A DNA stretch of 64,000 bases from Halomonas chromatireducens. GTDB lineage: Bacteria > Pseudomonadota > Gammaproteobacteria > Pseudomonadales > Halomonadaceae. The stretch covers positions 1,299,523 through 1,363,522 of the forward strand of contig NZ_CP014226.1 of NCBI RefSeq assembly GCF_001545155.1, written 5' to 3'. Made by a program: the position numbers and the translations under genes. Shown here one piece after another: positions 63,375-64,000 of the stretch. The notes under the pieces are model-generated. The model saw only the letters and a list, made by a program, of their open reading frames with translations. It searched no databases and was not told the DNA's origin. Every line of letters starts with the position of its first letter. The stretch's first letter is position 1.

Positions 63375-64000
63375 AGGGGAGGGTGGCAGAGCGCTGGCTG
63401 GAAGCCGCCTATGGTGGAGCTGCCTGGCTCAGGCTGCTGCGTCCCTTGGAATCCCTCTACCGTCTCGCGGTGGCGCGCCGGGTCGACGCCTACCGCAGGG
63501 GCAGGCGCAGGACATGGCGGGCAGGGGTGCCGGTAATCGTGGTCGGCAACCTGACCCTCGGTGGCACCGGCAAGTCGCCGATGGTGGCCTGGCTGGGGCG
63601 GCACCTGGCCGAGCGGGGCTGGCGCCCGGGTATCGTCTCGCGGGGCTATGGCGGCAGCGCCACCGACTACCCGCTGCGGGTAACCGAGACGACGCCGGTC
63701 GATCGCTGTGGCGACGAGCCGCGCATGCTGGCACGCCAGACCGGACTGCCGGTGGGGGTGGATCCGGACCGTCCGCGGGGCGGCAGGGCGCTGCTCGAGG
63801 CGGGGTGCGATATCCTGATCAGTGACGACGAGCTGCCCACCTGGCCGGAAGTGCTTCGTCCCGAACGAATCATTCCAATCCTGGCTGCGCTGGGCGGGCT
63901 CTTCTACGGGGTGCTCAGCGGACGCTCGATCCAGTTATCGGCCTTCTATGGCATCCTGATGACGTTCTTGACCTTTGTGCCCTTCGCCCTGCTGGCGAGA
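63371..64000 (+). CDS. lpxK: Tetraacyldisaccharide 4'-kinase LpxK, N-terminal part fused in frame to unrelated membrane sequence
   Basis: Residues 1-153 are LpxK: EAAYGGAAWLRLLRPLESLY, VIVVGNLTLGGTGKSPMVAWL (P-loop), IVSRGYGG, GDEPRMLARQTGLPVGVDP and GCDILISDD. Family members continue DGLQH, but from codon 154 (63830) the frame reads ELPTWPEVLRPERIIPIL and two hydrophobic helices (ALGGLFYGVLSG and SAFYGILMTFLTFVPFALL) to the window edge. The frame is open to 64000 and the end is not seen. The missing part carries the lipid-kinase active site, essential in most species, so an assembly join or a second intact lpxK must be considered. Confidence 0.8.
   Translation, partial: MKGRVAERWLEAAYGGAAWLRLLRPLESLYRLAVARRVDAYRRGRRRTWRAGVPVIVVGNLTLGGTGKSPMVAWLGRHLAERGWRPGIVSRGYGGSATDYPLRVTETTPVDRCGDEPRMLARQTGLPVGVDPDRPRGGRALLEAGCDILISDDELPTWPEVLRPERIIPILAALGGLFYGVLSGRSIQLSAFYGILMTFLTFVPFALLAR

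Overview
The window reads as chromosomal DNA of a high-GC gammaproteobacterium, most likely a member of the Halomonadaceae (Halomonas in the broad sense). This is inferred from gene content and order: a pyrophosphate-type phosphofructokinase, FimV between asd and truA, the nadD-rsfS-rlmH-mrdA-rodA-mltB-rlpA-dacA-ybeD-lipB run, a PHA-synthase-like DUF3141 protein and an OprI/Lpp-type lipoprotein. Most of it is ordinary housekeeping DNA. No rRNA, tRNA, CRISPR array or prophage was seen. All family comparisons were made from memory, without a database search.

Region by region. 1-5.4 kb: dsbD (cut by the window edge), ppa, a membrane-anchored PP2C/kinase fusion with degenerate active sites, and pfp. 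5.6-11.5 kb: mpl-ubiX-LysE exporter, then on the minus strand a DedA-PAP2 fusion and two overlapping membrane proteins with degenerate GGDEF-like tails. 11.6-23.1 kb: proA-nadD-rsfS-rlmH-mrdA-rodA-mltB-rlpA-dacA-ybeD-lipB, with lipA convergent; this is cell-wall elongation, ribosome silencing/methylation and lipoate synthesis. 23.2-28.1 kb: a LysR regulator divergent from a catalytically dead biotin-carboxylase-like gene, then the DUF3141 protein with an EPKQA-repeat tail. 28.3-34.8 kb: topA and two small coupled genes, then a two-gene unit behind a perfect FNR/Anr box with class II spacing, then the ABC-F ATPase ybiT. 34.9-38.7 kb: an orphan PilB/GspE-type ATPase and a murein-lipoprotein cassette in which two L,D-transpeptidase-fold proteins flank lpp.

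38.8-52.9 kb is rearranged. A 3' fragment of mfd abuts an IS66 transposase remnant. leuC lacks its 5' end and is followed by intact leuD, leuB, asd, fimV and truA. An orphan asparagine-synthetase/lasso-cyclase-like gene and an AT-rich spacer then lead into argJ without its first ~100 codons, and a Nudix/ThiE fusion. Intergenic repeats (two 84-bp stem-loop elements, a 165-bp MITE-like element) and a duplicated aguB tail lie in or near this part. 53.1-64 kb: agmatine-to-putrescine genes aguB and aguA, lolC/E-lolD, DUF2062, comEC split by an in-frame stop, exbB-exbD, msbA, and an lpxK reading frame that switches in frame to an unrelated membrane sequence near the right edge.

The strongest leads are the FNR-type promoter in front of two poorly characterised genes, a series of likely pseudoenzymes (PP2C/kinase, biotin carboxylase, paired GGDEF), and the cluster of truncated biosynthetic genes at recombination junctions. 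The last could be real genome decay or assembly joins. Nothing here amounts to a complete undescribed defence or biosynthetic system.
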